Shown here piece by piece: positions 7,465-16,989 of a stretch of 57,869 bases of DNA; positions within the stretch are counted from its first letter, which is position 1, and every line of letters begins with the position of its first letter. A program made the position numbers and the translations under genes. Source of the stretch: CAZJYI01 sp964550025 (GTDB lineage Bacteria; Verrucomicrobiota; Kiritimatiellia; UBA8416; CAYOBW01); assembly GCA_964550025.1 (NCBI GenBank), contig CAZJYI010000065.1, forward strand, positions 1 through 57,869, written 5' to 3'. The notes beneath the pieces are model-generated. The model searched no databases. It was given only the letters and a program-made list of their open reading frames with translations, and had not been told where the DNA came from.

Positions 7465-9318
7465 ATGAACACGCAACCGACAGATTCGCGGCAAACCGGC
7501 ACACTGGCCATGTTGTACCGTCTGACAGCCGGTCAGCGGCACCGCTACGTGATCGGAACGGCCGCGCTCATGGTTTCCATCCTGCTCGAGTACGTCGTGC
7601 CGATGATCGGGCTGGCGGTCATCGACAGTGTCATCGCGACGGCCGATCCCGCGCGCGAATTGCGCAACTCGTGGATCCTGGCGCACCTTGGCGGCCCGGC
7701 GGGTGTTGTACCGTACATCTGGTGGTACGCCGCCGCCATGGTCGTTCTGTCGGCGACCGGCGGGATCCTTGGCTTCATATCGAGCCGTCAGATCGTCCTG
7801 GCCAGTGAAAGCGCCATAGCCAACCTGAGGCGGCGCCTCTACGACCACATACAGCGCCTCCCGTGCACATTTCACGACAACCACGCAACCGGCGACCTGG
7901 TCCAGCGCTGCACGTCCGATGTCGAAACGGTCCGCCGTTTCCTGGCCCACGAGGTCATGCAGATCGTGCGGTCCATTGTGCTCATCGGAACCGTCGTGCC
8001 GCTCATGCTGACGATCAGCGTGGCTATGACGGGCGTCGCGATGTCGATGACGGTGCCCATTGTGATGTTCTCGGCCGTGTTCTTCACTAAAGTGAAGAAG
8101 ACCTTCAAGAAGGCGGACGAAGCGGAGGGCAAGATTTCGGCGCGGCTGCAGGAGAACCTCTCCGGCATCCGCGTCGTCCGGGCGTTCGCCCGGCAGGAGC
8201 ACGAAATCGAGCGTTTCGACGAGGTCAACCGCGAACGGCACAGGTGGCAATACCACCTGTACCTCGTCATGGCGTTCTTCTGGTCATTCTCCGATTTCCT
8301 GGGCATCTCTCAGGTGGCGCTGGTGCTTGGCCTGGGCGCCTACTGGACATGGACCGGCAAACTGACGGTCGGCATGCTCTACCTGTTCATGGCCTGGGCC
8401 TGGAAATACATCTTTCCCCTGCGCAACCTGGGACGCGTACTGACCGAGCTGGGCAAGGCGCAGGTCGCCATGCGGCGCGTCCTGGATATCCTGGATGAGC
8501 CGGTCGAACAGCCCGATGACGGCGCCACGGAGTCCCCGATCGACGTCAGGGGACAGATCACCTTCGACAACGTGACGTTCGCCTACGACGACACGGCGCC
8601 CGTGCTGCGTAACGCCAGCTTTGCGATCGAACAGGGCGAGACCGTGGCGCTTCTCGGACCTTCGGGCTGCGGCAAAACCACGGTACTCTCGCTTCTGATG
8701 CGGCTGTACAATTGCACCGACGGCGTGGTGCGCGTGGATGGGCGGGATGTCAAGGGGCTCGACCGCGTCCGGCTCCGCGAGCAGATCGCCGTTGCCCTCC
8801 AGGAACCGTTTCTCTTTTCGCGCACAATCTCCGACAACATCCGCGTCGGTAAGGCGCGGGCCGATGAGAATGAAATCAGGCAGGCCGCGGCATGGGCGTG
8901 CATTCACGAGTCGATCGAACAGTTCGAGAACCGGTATGCCACCATGGTGGGAGAACGCGGCGTTACCCTGAGCGGCGGTCAGCGGCAACGCATCTCCCTG
9001 GCCCGCGCGCTCCTCAGGCGGGCGCCGATCCTCCTGCTCGACGACACGCTGAGCGCCGTCGACAGCGAGACCGAGCGGGAGATCCTCGCGGCCATCGAGC
9101 AGCGCCACCACAAGAGCACGACCCTGGTGGTCGCGCACCGCCTGTCAACGCTGACCATGGCGGACCGCATCCTGGTCTTCGACGAGGGCCGCGTCGTCGA
9201 GCAGGGCACGCACGAGGAACTGCGGAACAGGCCCGGGCTCTACCGGCGCCTCTGGCGCATGCAGTGCGAGTTGGAGGACAGTCTTGAGACCGGGGCGGAG
9301 GTGCACGCCGGTGAGTAA
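7465..9318 (+). CDS. ABC exporter half-transporter with degenerate ATP site
   Basis: A 617-residue fusion of a six-helix exporter membrane domain (about residues 25-320) and an ABC ATPase. The Walker A motif GPSGCGKTT is near residue 398, the signature LSGGQRQR near 503, and Walker B ILLLDDTLSAVDSE near 522. The residue after Walker B is Asp, not the catalytic Glu; the switch His is present in VAHRLST. This pattern marks the non-catalytic half of heterodimeric exporters such as TM287/288. The partner is the next gene. The ATG follows only a weak ribosome site. The substrate is unknown: lipid, drug or peptide export are all possible. Confidence 0.9.
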   Translation: MNTQPTDSRQTGTLAMLYRLTAGQRHRYVIGTAALMVSILLEYVVPMIGLAVIDSVIATADPARELRNSWILAHLGGPAGVVPYIWWYAAAMVVLSATGGILGFISSRQIVLASESAIANLRRRLYDHIQRLPCTFHDNHATGDLVQRCTSDVETVRRFLAHEVMQIVRSIVLIGTVVPLMLTISVAMTGVAMSMTVPIVMFSAVFFTKVKKTFKKADEAEGKISARLQENLSGIRVVRAFARQEHEIERFDEVNRERHRWQYHLYLVMAFFWSFSDFLGISQVALVLGLGAYWTWTGKLTVGMLYLFMAWAWKYIFPLRNLGRVLTELGKAQVAMRRVLDILDEPVEQPDDGATESPIDVRGQITFDNVTFAYDDTAPVLRNASFAIEQGETVALLGPSGCGKTTVLSLLMRLYNCTDGVVRVDGRDVKGLDRVRLREQIAVALQEPFLFSRTISDNIRVGKARADENEIRQAAAWACIHESIEQFENRYATMVGERGVTLSGGQRQRISLARALLRRAPILLLDDTLSAVDSETEREILAAIEQRHHKSTTLVVAHRLSTLTMADRILVFDEGRVVEQGTHEELRNRPGLYRRLWRMQCELEDSLETGAEVHAGE

Positions 9319-9340
9319 CGCTGACACGGCAGATAGAAGA

Positions 9341-9366
9341 GTAGCGGAAGACGCCAAGTCTTCCGA
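9341..9366. repeat. REP-like palindrome between the two ABC genes
   Basis: GTAGCGGAAGACGCCAAGTC followed by TTCCG is a degenerate copy of the GTAGCGGAAGCCGCCAAGGC palindrome that occurs twice at 23181-23282. It sits in the 114-bp gap between the two exporter genes and may form a hairpin in the shared mRNA. Confidence 0.6.
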
Positions 9367-9432
9367 TCACATGCCGCGGGATTCACACGCAGGCTTGCGT
9401 TCCGTGCGGAGCCCGCGACAGGTGGACTAGAG

Positions 9433-11286
9433 ATGGCACAACGCAACAACCATATGCAGGAAGAGGAGTTCGCCGGGCGGCTGCGGCTGTCCGCGTGGCG
9501 CCAGATTGCTCGCATCTTCTGGCGGCACAAACGCTTCTTCCTCGGCTTTCTCCTGAGTTCCGGCGTCCTGGCCGCGGCCGACACGGCGCTGCCGGCGACC
9601 ATGGGACGCCTGCTGGACGCCGTTCGCGACAACGAACCGCTACGCGACGTTTTGGGATGGGCCGGTCTGTACGCGGCCGAGGCGGCTTTCCTCACCAGCA
9701 TGATCTTCGTGTTGATCTTCTGCGCCGGCCACGTCGCCCCGAGAGTCGCCTACGACATTCGCCGGACGGGCTTCGCCAAGCTGCAGGAACTGCCGTTCTC
9801 CTACTACGACACGCGCTCGGTGGGATGGCTCATGGCGCGCCTGACCAGCGACTGCGAGAAGGTCTCCAACACGACGCTGTGGTTCTGCTGCGACGCGCTG
9901 TGGGGCGGGGCCGTCATGCTGTTCAGCGCCATCGTCATGCTGGTCATCAACTGGCGGGTGGCCCTGGCCGTGCTGGCCATCGTGCCGCCACTGGTGGTCA
10001 TCACCCGCTGGTTCCAGGTGCGCCTGCTGCACACGTCGCGCGACGTGAGCCGGACGAACTCGCTCATCACGGCGCGCCACACCGAGAACATCAACGGCGT
10101 GCGCACCACAAAGGCCCTGGCCCACGAGGACGACAACCTCTCGCAGTTCGACGGGTTGAACACCACCATGCGCGCGGCCGCCATAAAACACGGCGTCTGG
10201 TCCGCCATGTACATGCCGATCGTCTGGGCCGTCGGCGGTGTGGGGACGGCCATGGCACTCGCGGTCGGCGGGAGTCACGTCCTGGACGGCCGGATGCAGG
10301 TCGGCCAGATGGTGGCCTTCATGAGCTACGCAACCCTGATGGTCATCCCCGTGCTCCAGATAGCCCGGCAGATCGCCGAGCTGCAACGCGCACAGGCCGC
10401 CGCGGAACGCATCGGATCGCTGCTCGACACCGAACCCGACATCCGCGACAGCGCGGACGTCGCCCGGCGTGTCGACGCGCAACGTGCGCTACCGGAGACA
10501 GCGCCCGGAATCGCCGAGGACGGCCTGCCGGACCGCATCGGCGAGATCGCTTTCAGCGGCGTGCACTTCTGGTACGTACCGGACGAACCGGTGCTCGAAG
10601 ACTTCAACCTGACGGTGAATGCCGGGGAGACGATTGCGCTCGTAGGCCCGACGGGGGGCGGCAAAACGACCATCGTGCAGCTCATGTGCCGTTTCTACGA
10701 GCCCAACCGCGGCGAAATCCGGATCGACGGTACGGACTACCGCAGCCGCTCGCTGCGCTGGCTGCAGTCGAACCTGGGTTTCGTTCTGCAACAACCGCAG
10801 CTCTTCAGCGGCACGGTGGCCGACAACATTCGCTACGGCAAACTGGATGCCGGCGACGAAGAAGTTCGCCAGGCGGCGCAACTGGTGCACGCCGACGAGT
10901 TCATCACCGGGCTGGAGAGCGGCTACGACACCGACGTGGGCGAAGGCGGCGGCAAGCTCTCCTCGGGGCAGAAGCAGCTCATTTCTTTCGCGCGGGCCGT
11001 GCTCGCCGACCCGAAGATATTCGTCATGGACGAAGCCACATCCTCGGTCGACAGCGAGACCGAAAGACTGATCCAGGAAGGTCTCGAAAGGGTCCTGACC
11101 GGGCGCATCAGCTTCGTGATCGCACACCGGCTGTCCACCATCCGCAACGCCGACCGCATTCTGTTCATAGAGGGCGGACACATCGTCGAGCAGGGATCGC
11201 ACGACGAGCTCCTGCGCACCCGCGGCCGCTACTACCGCCTCTACACCAGCCAATTCCAACGGCTGGCGGTGGAGGGAGCGGTGTAG
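9433..11286 (+). CDS. ABC exporter half-transporter, consensus ATP site
   Basis: A 617-residue partner of the preceding gene, with the same length and layout. There are six membrane helices in about residues 30-320, then an ATPase with Walker A GPTGGGKTT, signature LSSGQKQL (Ser in place of the usual second Gly) and Walker B IFVMDEATSSVDSE carrying the catalytic Glu. In heterodimeric exporters the degenerate site combines the Asp-containing Walker B of one subunit with a deviant signature of the other; the LSSGQ here and LLLDD in the first gene fit exactly. The two genes are therefore very likely one transporter. The ATG follows AGGTGG. Confidence 0.9.
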   Translation: MAQRNNHMQEEEFAGRLRLSAWRQIARIFWRHKRFFLGFLLSSGVLAAADTALPATMGRLLDAVRDNEPLRDVLGWAGLYAAEAAFLTSMIFVLIFCAGHVAPRVAYDIRRTGFAKLQELPFSYYDTRSVGWLMARLTSDCEKVSNTTLWFCCDALWGGAVMLFSAIVMLVINWRVALAVLAIVPPLVVITRWFQVRLLHTSRDVSRTNSLITARHTENINGVRTTKALAHEDDNLSQFDGLNTTMRAAAIKHGVWSAMYMPIVWAVGGVGTAMALAVGGSHVLDGRMQVGQMVAFMSYATLMVIPVLQIARQIAELQRAQAAAERIGSLLDTEPDIRDSADVARRVDAQRALPETAPGIAEDGLPDRIGEIAFSGVHFWYVPDEPVLEDFNLTVNAGETIALVGPTGGGKTTIVQLMCRFYEPNRGEIRIDGTDYRSRSLRWLQSNLGFVLQQPQLFSGTVADNIRYGKLDAGDEEVRQAAQLVHADEFITGLESGYDTDVGEGGGKLSSGQKQLISFARAVLADPKIFVMDEATSSVDSETERLIQEGLERVLTGRISFVIAHRLSTIRNADRILFIEGGHIVEQGSHDELLRTRGRYYRLYTSQFQRLAVEGAV

Positions 11287-11894
11287 ATCCCGATGCGAAA
11301 GTCGAACCGGGCGAATGCCGTTGTTCGCGTGGCGCAGAGTGTGGAGAGATGGCCACAGAAGGCACGTACTCTCTCACGCCAATATCGAGGAGTGAATGGG
11401 GGCGGCAGCCGGGAAGGTGAGAGTATAGGGAGAGGGATTTGCAGGAGTGCGGGGACTTCGGGGAATCGGGACGCTTAGCGCATTCCGCTATGGCAGGGTT
11501 CGCGGTGTCCATTTCTGTCAGTGACTGTTGAGTGTTGTTCCATCGGCCCGCGGCATTGCAAATCGCAGATTTCAGATTTCAGATCTGAGATCTGAAATTT
11601 GGAATTTGGAATTTGGAATTTGGAATTCGAGATTCCGGATCCACCCGCCACTTGCCACTCGCCACTCGCCACTTGCCACTTGCCACTCGCCACCATCCCA
11701 TGATACATACTCCTTCACGCTGCTTTGACCGCAGTGGTGTTCTTTCACAGAGCTCGTACCTTCTGAGAGAAGACTCCTGTCCCTGTTGTTGTCAGGCAGT
11801 GTTCTTTTGACATCCAGAAGGCAATCCTCCAGGGGCGCGCGCCTCTTCAGGAACCTCGTTCTTACCGTTTTCCATTCGGAACTCCTCCGCCCTC
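11287..11894. repeat. Repeat-filled 608-bp gap
   Basis: No convincing gene. From left to right it holds a partial copy of the GGCCACAGAAGGCAC element (about 11345-11363) and a REP fragment ACGCTTAGCGCATTCCGCTA at 11471-11490. Next come ten heptamers at 11564-11633 that change from TTCAGAT through CTGAAAT to TTGGAAT. Seven heptamers of CACTTGC/CACTCGC follow at 11642-11690. The promoter of the GH57 gene must lie in the last 200 bp but I see no clear -35/-10 pair. Confidence 0.65.
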
Positions 11895-11924
11895 GTGTGG
11901 AGACTGCTCACAGGACGTGGAACC

Positions 11925-14900
11925 ATGAGCTTGGATGACAGAACGAACCGCACCCTCTCTCCCCACAACAGCCGCCTCCTGAACTTCAACGTTCGACGTT
12001 CGATGTTCAACGTTCGACGTTCAATGTTCAACGTTCGACGTTCAACGTTCGGTGTTCGACGTTCGGTCCTGATCGTCGCCCTGCTTGCCCTTGCCCCGCT
12101 GCCTTCCCCCGCCGACAGCAGCGACGTGCACCTCTCCTACCACTGGCACCTGCACCAGCCCATCTACTGGCCGGAGAAGGCGGGCAGCGACAACCGCTAC
12201 CAGAACGCCAAGGACTCGATCGACCTGAAGATCTCGAACACGGGCAACTTCTACCCGGGTTCCGACCACAAGCACCCGCGCAACAATCTCGTCAACGGCG
12301 ACGGCGGGGAGTACGACTCGGTGTTCGACAAGGACGACCGCAAGATCGCCTACCAGCACGGCGGGCGCGATTCCATTGCGACACTCTCGGGCCACGCCGA
12401 TGCCGGCGCCTCGGTCAGCTACTCGGGCGCGCTGCAGGAGAACATCCGCGCCCTAGGCCGCGCCGGCGCCTACGGCTACCACGGCGGCTGGAACGGCGGC
12501 TACACGGAGGCCCGCGGCTGGACCACCAGCGACGGCCACCCGAAGGCCGACATGATCGGCATCACCTATCACCACTCATTCAGTCCGCTCCTCCCGAAGA
12601 GCGTCCTGCGCAAGGAAGTCCAGATTTTCAAGGAGATCTGGTGGAAGAGCTGGGGCGGCAACCCCGACAAGTCGGACCATTCGAAGGGCTTCTGGCCTGT
12701 CGAGTGCGCCTTCTCACGCCACATGATCCCGGTGCTGGTCGAAGAGGGTTACCAGTGGGTCATCGTCGCCAACAGCCACCTGGCCAGGACCTGCGCCAAC
12801 TACATGGACGTGGCGCAGCGCGGCACCAGCGGCTGGAACATCGACCCGCCCAACCGCGCCGACCAGCTCGGCCCATCCGTACCGGCCAACGAGTGGTGGA
12901 ACGGCCAGATCGACGGGCGTGGCGGCGCCTTTCCCGCGCCCTACGCCTACCAGGCCCATAAGATCAAGTACGTCAATCCCGAAACGGGCGCCGAAACGAA
13001 AATGACCGCCGTCCCCATGTGCGACCTGCTCAGCTATCAGAACGGTTACAGCACCATGGGCACCGGCGATCTCGACACGCACATCGCGCCCTACGCCGGC
13101 GGCTCGCACCCCTGCATCGTGCTCATGGCGCACGACGGCGACAACGCGTGGGGCGGCGGCTCCAGTTACTACCAGGAGTCGGTTCCCGGGCTGATGAACG
13201 AAGCCGCCGGCAAGGGCTATCAACCCACGACGATCCAGCAGTTCCTGCACGACCACCCCGTGCCGGACTCGGACGTGGTCCACGTCGAGGACGGGGCCTG
13301 GGTGAACGCCGCCAACGACTGGGGACACCCGCAGTACATCAACTGGCTCTGGCCCCCCGCTCGCGACAAGGAAGACCCCGGCTACGACTACGATGACCCT
13401 CGAACCTGGATCGACATCGAAAACGGCTGGGCCGAGGATTTCCGCAACTGGGCCGTGATCGTTGCCGCCGCCAACTACTGCGAGTACGCGGAGCAAATCC
13501 GCACCGGCAACGGCGACGCGGTCAACGCGTGGAAGATCCAGGCCCCGCACGAACCCGACGGCACCTACAACAACCCCAACAAGGCGGAACTGGCCTGGCA
13601 TTTCATGCTGGGGGGGCTCGACAGCGGTTTCATGTACTACGGGATATCGCTGGACGACGAGGTGAAACAGGCCCTGGCCTGCAACCGGGCCGTCGGCCTC
13701 GCGCAGGAGGCCATTGCGGACAACAACGGCAGCGTCGGGGACAGCACGCCTCCCACCGTGTTCAAACCGCAACGCTACCCGTGGAACCCCGGCGGCATGG
13801 GCTGGGGCCCCACGACAGGCTACCGTCCCATCGGTTTCGACGGCGCCCCACCCCACTACTCCGATTTCCACGTCTGGACGCTCGTGCACGACGTCGCCGG
13901 CGTAACCAACGTGACGCTGCACGTTCGTCGCGACCGCGACGGCCACAACCCACTCGCAAGCAACCAGAATGAAACCTACCTGGGCGGGGGCGAAGTCGAG
14001 GGCTGGGCGGACATCGCCATGACACGCCGCGTCCTTTCCCCGACCAGGGGCCACAACGGCAACACGATCGACTTCTTCATCACGCCCGACCACATGGCCG
14101 ACCACTATTGGGCCAAGGTGCGCGGGTACAACGACACCCTTCTGGACTACTACGTTTCCGCCGTCGACGCACACGGCAACGTGCACAGGTCCGACATCCA
14201 GCATGTCTACGTGGGCGAAGGCGGTTCGTCGCGATCGAGCGTGACGTTCTCCGACGACCCCAATGACTGCGATCCGCTCGTCGTGACCTACGACGCTTCG
14301 GGCGGGCCGCTGGACGGCATCGGAACGGTCCTTCAGCGCATCTCGTTCGATGGCGGGAGCATCTGGTCCAACCGGACAATGGCCAATGCCGGCGCCAATG
14401 CGTGGGTCTACACCAACACCGTGCCCGACGATGCGCCCAGCGCCACGGTCAACTTCCACGACGGCGCCGGGACCGAGGACGACAACAGCGGCGCCAACTG
14501 GTCAACCAGCATCCGCGACTGCGACGAGCCCGTCGGCCCGGCCGTCGTGACTTTCTCGCCCGCCGCCCCCACCGGGTGCGTGCCCGTCACGATCACCTAC
14601 GAACCCAATAACGGCCCGCTGCGCTACGCCTCGCAGGTCTACATCCACGTCGGACACGACAACTGGCGCGACGTCATCACGCCGGACCCGGCCATGACCG
14701 CCGACAACGGGACGTCGACATACGTCTATGTCCCCCGCCCCGGTACCGAAGAGATCAACTGCTGTTTCAACGACGGATCGGTCTGGGACAACAACGGTGA
14801 CGCCAACTGGAACGTGGCCGTCACCGGCTGCGGCCCGACGCCGTTCATCCTCGTCGGCGGTTCCCCTTCCGTGTCCGACGACCCTGCCGGGCAAAACCAC

Positions 14901-15986
14901 GCCACCGACGCCTTCGACCTCAACCCGTACGGCAATTCCGCGCGAATCCGGGACCAGGGCGGGTTCGGCAATTTCGGGCGCACACACGTCAACCACGACG
15001 CCACCAACTTCTACATCGGTGGTGAGGCCTGCGATCTGGCCGGCAGCAACAACGCCATGATCGTGTTTCTGAGTTTCAACACGCTGGGGGACGACGCCGT
15101 CAACCTGTGGGGCTTGAGCGGCCTGCCCAACGGGCTCGACCACCTGCACAACGTCCTGTTCGACGCCCCCATGGACATGGCCGTCGTCATCGGCGACGAG
15201 TGGGGCGACGGCACCTACACGAACTTCAATATCGGCAACGGCTACAACTTCGGGCAGGGGGCCTACTACCTGTCAACAGGATCGGGGCGATTTGTCCCCG
15301 TGGCCGGCGCACGCCTGTCGCAGTTCGACGGCAACGGCACCAACGTGACCGGCTCAACCGACTACGACGGCGACCGCCTGATGAACCGCTGGGAGGCGGC
15401 CATCCCCTGGACCAGCCTGGGCGCCTCGAACATCGGCGCCGTCACCGACTGCCGCATCTGCGGGGTCATCGCCAGTTCGAGCGTGTCGGGCAACAACCGC
15501 TACGTCTCTGGCAACTACCTGGGGACCGGCGTTGACGCCCCGCCTTCGGGCGACAACTACGGCTTCGATCTTGTGACGCTGACGCCGCAGGTGGTGTCGC
15601 TGCCGGGAACGGATTCGGACGGCGACGGAATCCCGGACGAATGGGAGAACGAGCACTTCGGGGGCATCGGGGTGGCCGACGCGACGACGGACTGGGACAG
15701 CGACGGGTCTTCGGACCGTGATGAGTACCGCGCCGGCACGGACCCGCGAGATGCCGGATCGACTCTCGTGTTCATGGGGGTCGCAAAGCCGGACGGAAAC
15801 CAAGTCGTGGTCCGTTGGCAAAGCGTCGCGGGGAAACTCTACAACCTGTACCGGACAGCCGACCTGGCATTGCCGTTCACGCCGGTCCGAAGCGCCATCC
15901 CCGCCACCCCGCCGATGAATGTCTACACGGATATGGTCGGCGCGGCCCGCGCGCGGTTCTACCGAGTGGAGACGGGACGGGACTGA
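11925..15986 (+). CDS. Secreted multidomain GH57 amylase-like protein
   Basis: A protein of about 1350 residues. The catalytic part matches glycoside hydrolase family 57: the HWHLHQPIYWPE motif (about nt 12140), GFWPVECAFSRH with the presumed nucleophile Glu (about 12690), and VLMAHDGDNAWGG with the acid Asp (about 13125). Two starch-binding-like (CBM25-type) repeats follow at about 14240-14520 and 14545-14830. Then come a beta-rich domain resembling CBM9/DOMON, a calcium-type DSDGDGIPDEWE and DWDSDGSSDRDEY segment, and a C-terminal module ending FYRVETG. This predicts extracellular alpha-glucan breakdown. The start is uncertain: ATG 11925 has AGGACG upstream, while ATG 12003 and 12024 lie inside a heptamer array that encodes the basic part of the signal peptide. 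Confidence 0.82.
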   Translation: MSLDDRTNRTLSPHNSRLLNFNVRRSMFNVRRSMFNVRRSTFGVRRSVLIVALLALAPLPSPADSSDVHLSYHWHLHQPIYWPEKAGSDNRYQNAKDSIDLKISNTGNFYPGSDHKHPRNNLVNGDGGEYDSVFDKDDRKIAYQHGGRDSIATLSGHADAGASVSYSGALQENIRALGRAGAYGYHGGWNGGYTEARGWTTSDGHPKADMIGITYHHSFSPLLPKSVLRKEVQIFKEIWWKSWGGNPDKSDHSKGFWPVECAFSRHMIPVLVEEGYQWVIVANSHLARTCANYMDVAQRGTSGWNIDPPNRADQLGPSVPANEWWNGQIDGRGGAFPAPYAYQAHKIKYVNPETGAETKMTAVPMCDLLSYQNGYSTMGTGDLDTHIAPYAGGSHPCIVLMAHDGDNAWGGGSSYYQESVPGLMNEAAGKGYQPTTIQQFLHDHPVPDSDVVHVEDGAWVNAANDWGHPQYINWLWPPARDKEDPGYDYDDPRTWIDIENGWAEDFRNWAVIVAAANYCEYAEQIRTGNGDAVNAWKIQAPHEPDGTYNNPNKAELAWHFMLGGLDSGFMYYGISLDDEVKQALACNRAVGLAQEAIADNNGSVGDSTPPTVFKPQRYPWNPGGMGWGPTTGYRPIGFDGAPPHYSDFHVWTLVHDVAGVTNVTLHVRRDRDGHNPLASNQNETYLGGGEVEGWADIAMTRRVLSPTRGHNGNTIDFFITPDHMADHYWAKVRGYNDTLLDYYVSAVDAHGNVHRSDIQHVYVGEGGSSRSSVTFSDDPNDCDPLVVTYDASGGPLDGIGTVLQRISFDGGSIWSNRTMANAGANAWVYTNTVPDDAPSATVNFHDGAGTEDDNSGANWSTSIRDCDEPVGPAVVTFSPAAPTGCVPVTITYEPNNGPLRYASQVYIHVGHDNWRDVITPDPAMTADNGTSTYVYVPRPGTEEINCCFNDGSVWDNNGDANWNVAVTGCGPTPFILVGGSPSVSDDPAGQNHATDAFDLNPYGNSARIRDQGGFGNFGRTHVNHDATNFYIGGEACDLAGSNNAMIVFLSFNTLGDDAVNLWGLSGLPNGLDHLHNVLFDAPMDMAVVIGDEWGDGTYTNFNIGNGYNFGQGAYYLSTGSGRFVPVAGARLSQFDGNGTNVTGSTDYDGDRLMNRWEAAIPWTSLGASNIGAVTDCRICGVIASSSVSGNNRYVSGNYLGTGVDAPPSGDNYGFDLVTLTPQVVSLPGTDSDGDGIPDEWENEHFGGIGVADATTDWDSDGSSDRDEYRAGTDPRDAGSTLVFMGVAKPDGNQVVVRWQSVAGKLYNLYRTADLALPFTPVRSAIPATPPMNVYTDMVGAARARFYRVETGRD
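11991..12067 (+). repeat. Eleven tandem heptamers (GTTCRRY) inside the GH57 gene
   Basis: Eleven consecutive 7-bp units of GTTCGAC, GTTCGAT, GTTCAAC, GTTCAAT and GTTCGGT. Read in frame they encode the heptapeptide repeat NVRRSMF, giving an Arg-rich segment directly before the hydrophobic signal core VLIVALLALA. The same unit occurs 16 times at 55283-55394. Confidence 0.9.
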
Positions 15987-16015
15987 AGACGGAGAATGCG
16001 GCGCGGCCAGCAGGC

Positions 16016-16145
16016 ACCGGCTGAAAGCCGGCGCTACGGGTCACCGGCTGAAAGCCGGCGGTACACGTCGGTGCGCATCGACACGTACCGCCCTGCTCCT
16101 GCGGGGTGAATATGTCCCGCCGGGATCCTCCCGGCGGGAAGGCAC
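16016..16145. repeat. REP palindromes after the GH57 gene
   Basis: Two CCGGCTGAAAGCCGGCG units in direct orientation at about 16018-16061, each followed by TAC. A CTGCTCCTGCGGGG hairpin and a GGGATCCTCCCGGCGGG hairpin follow. Related units occur inverted at 34417-34463 and once at 43947-43963. They may terminate or stabilise the GH57 transcript. Confidence 0.65.
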
Positions 16146-16176
16146 GGGGCGAGCTCCGGCGGGGTCAAGAATGCGC

Positions 16177-16205
16177 TTCACTCCGTCCGCCGTATCCTCT
16201 ATTCT
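16177..16205 (+). promoter_or_regulatory. Predicted sigma-70-like promoter
   Basis: TTCACT, a 17-bp spacer and TATTCT, ending 30 bp before the start of the pseudopilin-like gene. An almost identical arrangement (TTCACA-17-TATTCT) precedes the protease gene at 19178. Confidence 0.4.
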
Positions 16206-16235
16206 CGGTCGAAAGCAAAGCGGGAGGGGAATACG

Positions 16236-16892
16236 ATGGAGCGAGCGGTTCGAACGGCGGAGACGTGTGCGTTGGCGGTGTGGAGCCTGGTTCTGGGGAT
16301 CCTCAGTCTGACGTGCTTCGGGTTGTTCAGCGGCATTCCGGCCGTCATCTGCGGGCACGTGGCGCAATCGCGGATTCGGAGCTCAGGCGGTACGCTCGGC
16401 GGGGATGGTCTTGCCATCGGCGGCCTGGTCACCGGCTACATGGGCACCGTGCTCACGACGTTCGCCGTTGTCGGCGTCCTTGCGGGCATGCTGCTGCCGG
16501 CCGTGGCGGCGGCCCGCGAACGCGCGCGCAGGGCGGCCTGCATGAGCCACCTGTCCCAGATCGGCAAGAGCTGCATGATGTACGCCATGGACAACAACGA
16601 GAAGTTCCCGCCGGACCTAAAGTCACTTGGCGATTATGTCGGCAACACGCCAACCATGTTCGTCTGCCCGTCCAGTGCCAGCGTGCCGGGGGATTTCGCT
16701 TCGGTCGACGAATGGTCGGATTACGTCCTGGTTCCAAATCGCACGGAAGGTCATCCGCCAAACAGCGTACTGGCATTCGAGAAACCGGAATGTCACCAGG
16801 GGAAAGGCGGCAACATTCTCACCGTGGACGGCGCCGTTCGATGGTATCGATCGGAGGAGTACGAACAGCTCACGGCAGAGTTCCGGCGCTGA
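16236..16892 (+). CDS. DUF4190 / pseudopilin-like fusion membrane protein
   Basis: A 218-residue protein. Residues about 8-75 match DUF4190: two hydrophobic segments around a Gly-rich turn (GGTLGGDGLAIGGLVTGYMG). A third hydrophobic stretch runs into LLPAVAAARERARRAACMSHLSQIG, the typical alpha-1 sequence of the DUF1559-type pseudopilins abundant in PVC bacteria. The C-terminus GGNILTVDGAVRWY resembles the H-x9-DG end of those proteins. The fusion replaces the cleavable prepilin leader with a DUF4190 anchor, so the protein is probably not assembled as a pilin but displayed at the membrane. GGGAGGGG precedes the ATG. The following two genes are close and co-directional. Confidence 0.75.
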   Translation: MERAVRTAETCALAVWSLVLGILSLTCFGLFSGIPAVICGHVAQSRIRSSGGTLGGDGLAIGGLVTGYMGTVLTTFAVVGVLAGMLLPAVAAARERARRAACMSHLSQIGKSCMMYAMDNNEKFPPDLKSLGDYVGNTPTMFVCPSSASVPGDFASVDEWSDYVLVPNRTEGHPPNSVLAFEKPECHQGKGGNILTVDGAVRWYRSEEYEQLTAEFRR

Positions 16893-16989
16893 ACGCAACG
16901 GCGGGCAGAGGGGATTCGGACAGGATCAACTGGATCGCACTCCCATCCCGTACATCCTGTAGATCGCGTCAAGAAGGCGGGAGATTGGT

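Noticed and set aside
7465..11286. Two independent homodimeric exporters
   Set aside because: Complementary degeneracy of the ATP sites and equal length fit one heterodimer better.
12714..14459. 581-residue minus-strand open frame inside the GH57 gene
   Set aside because: Antisense shadow; rich in Val, Arg and Asp runs with no recognisable motif, while the plus strand has clear GH57 and CBM motifs.
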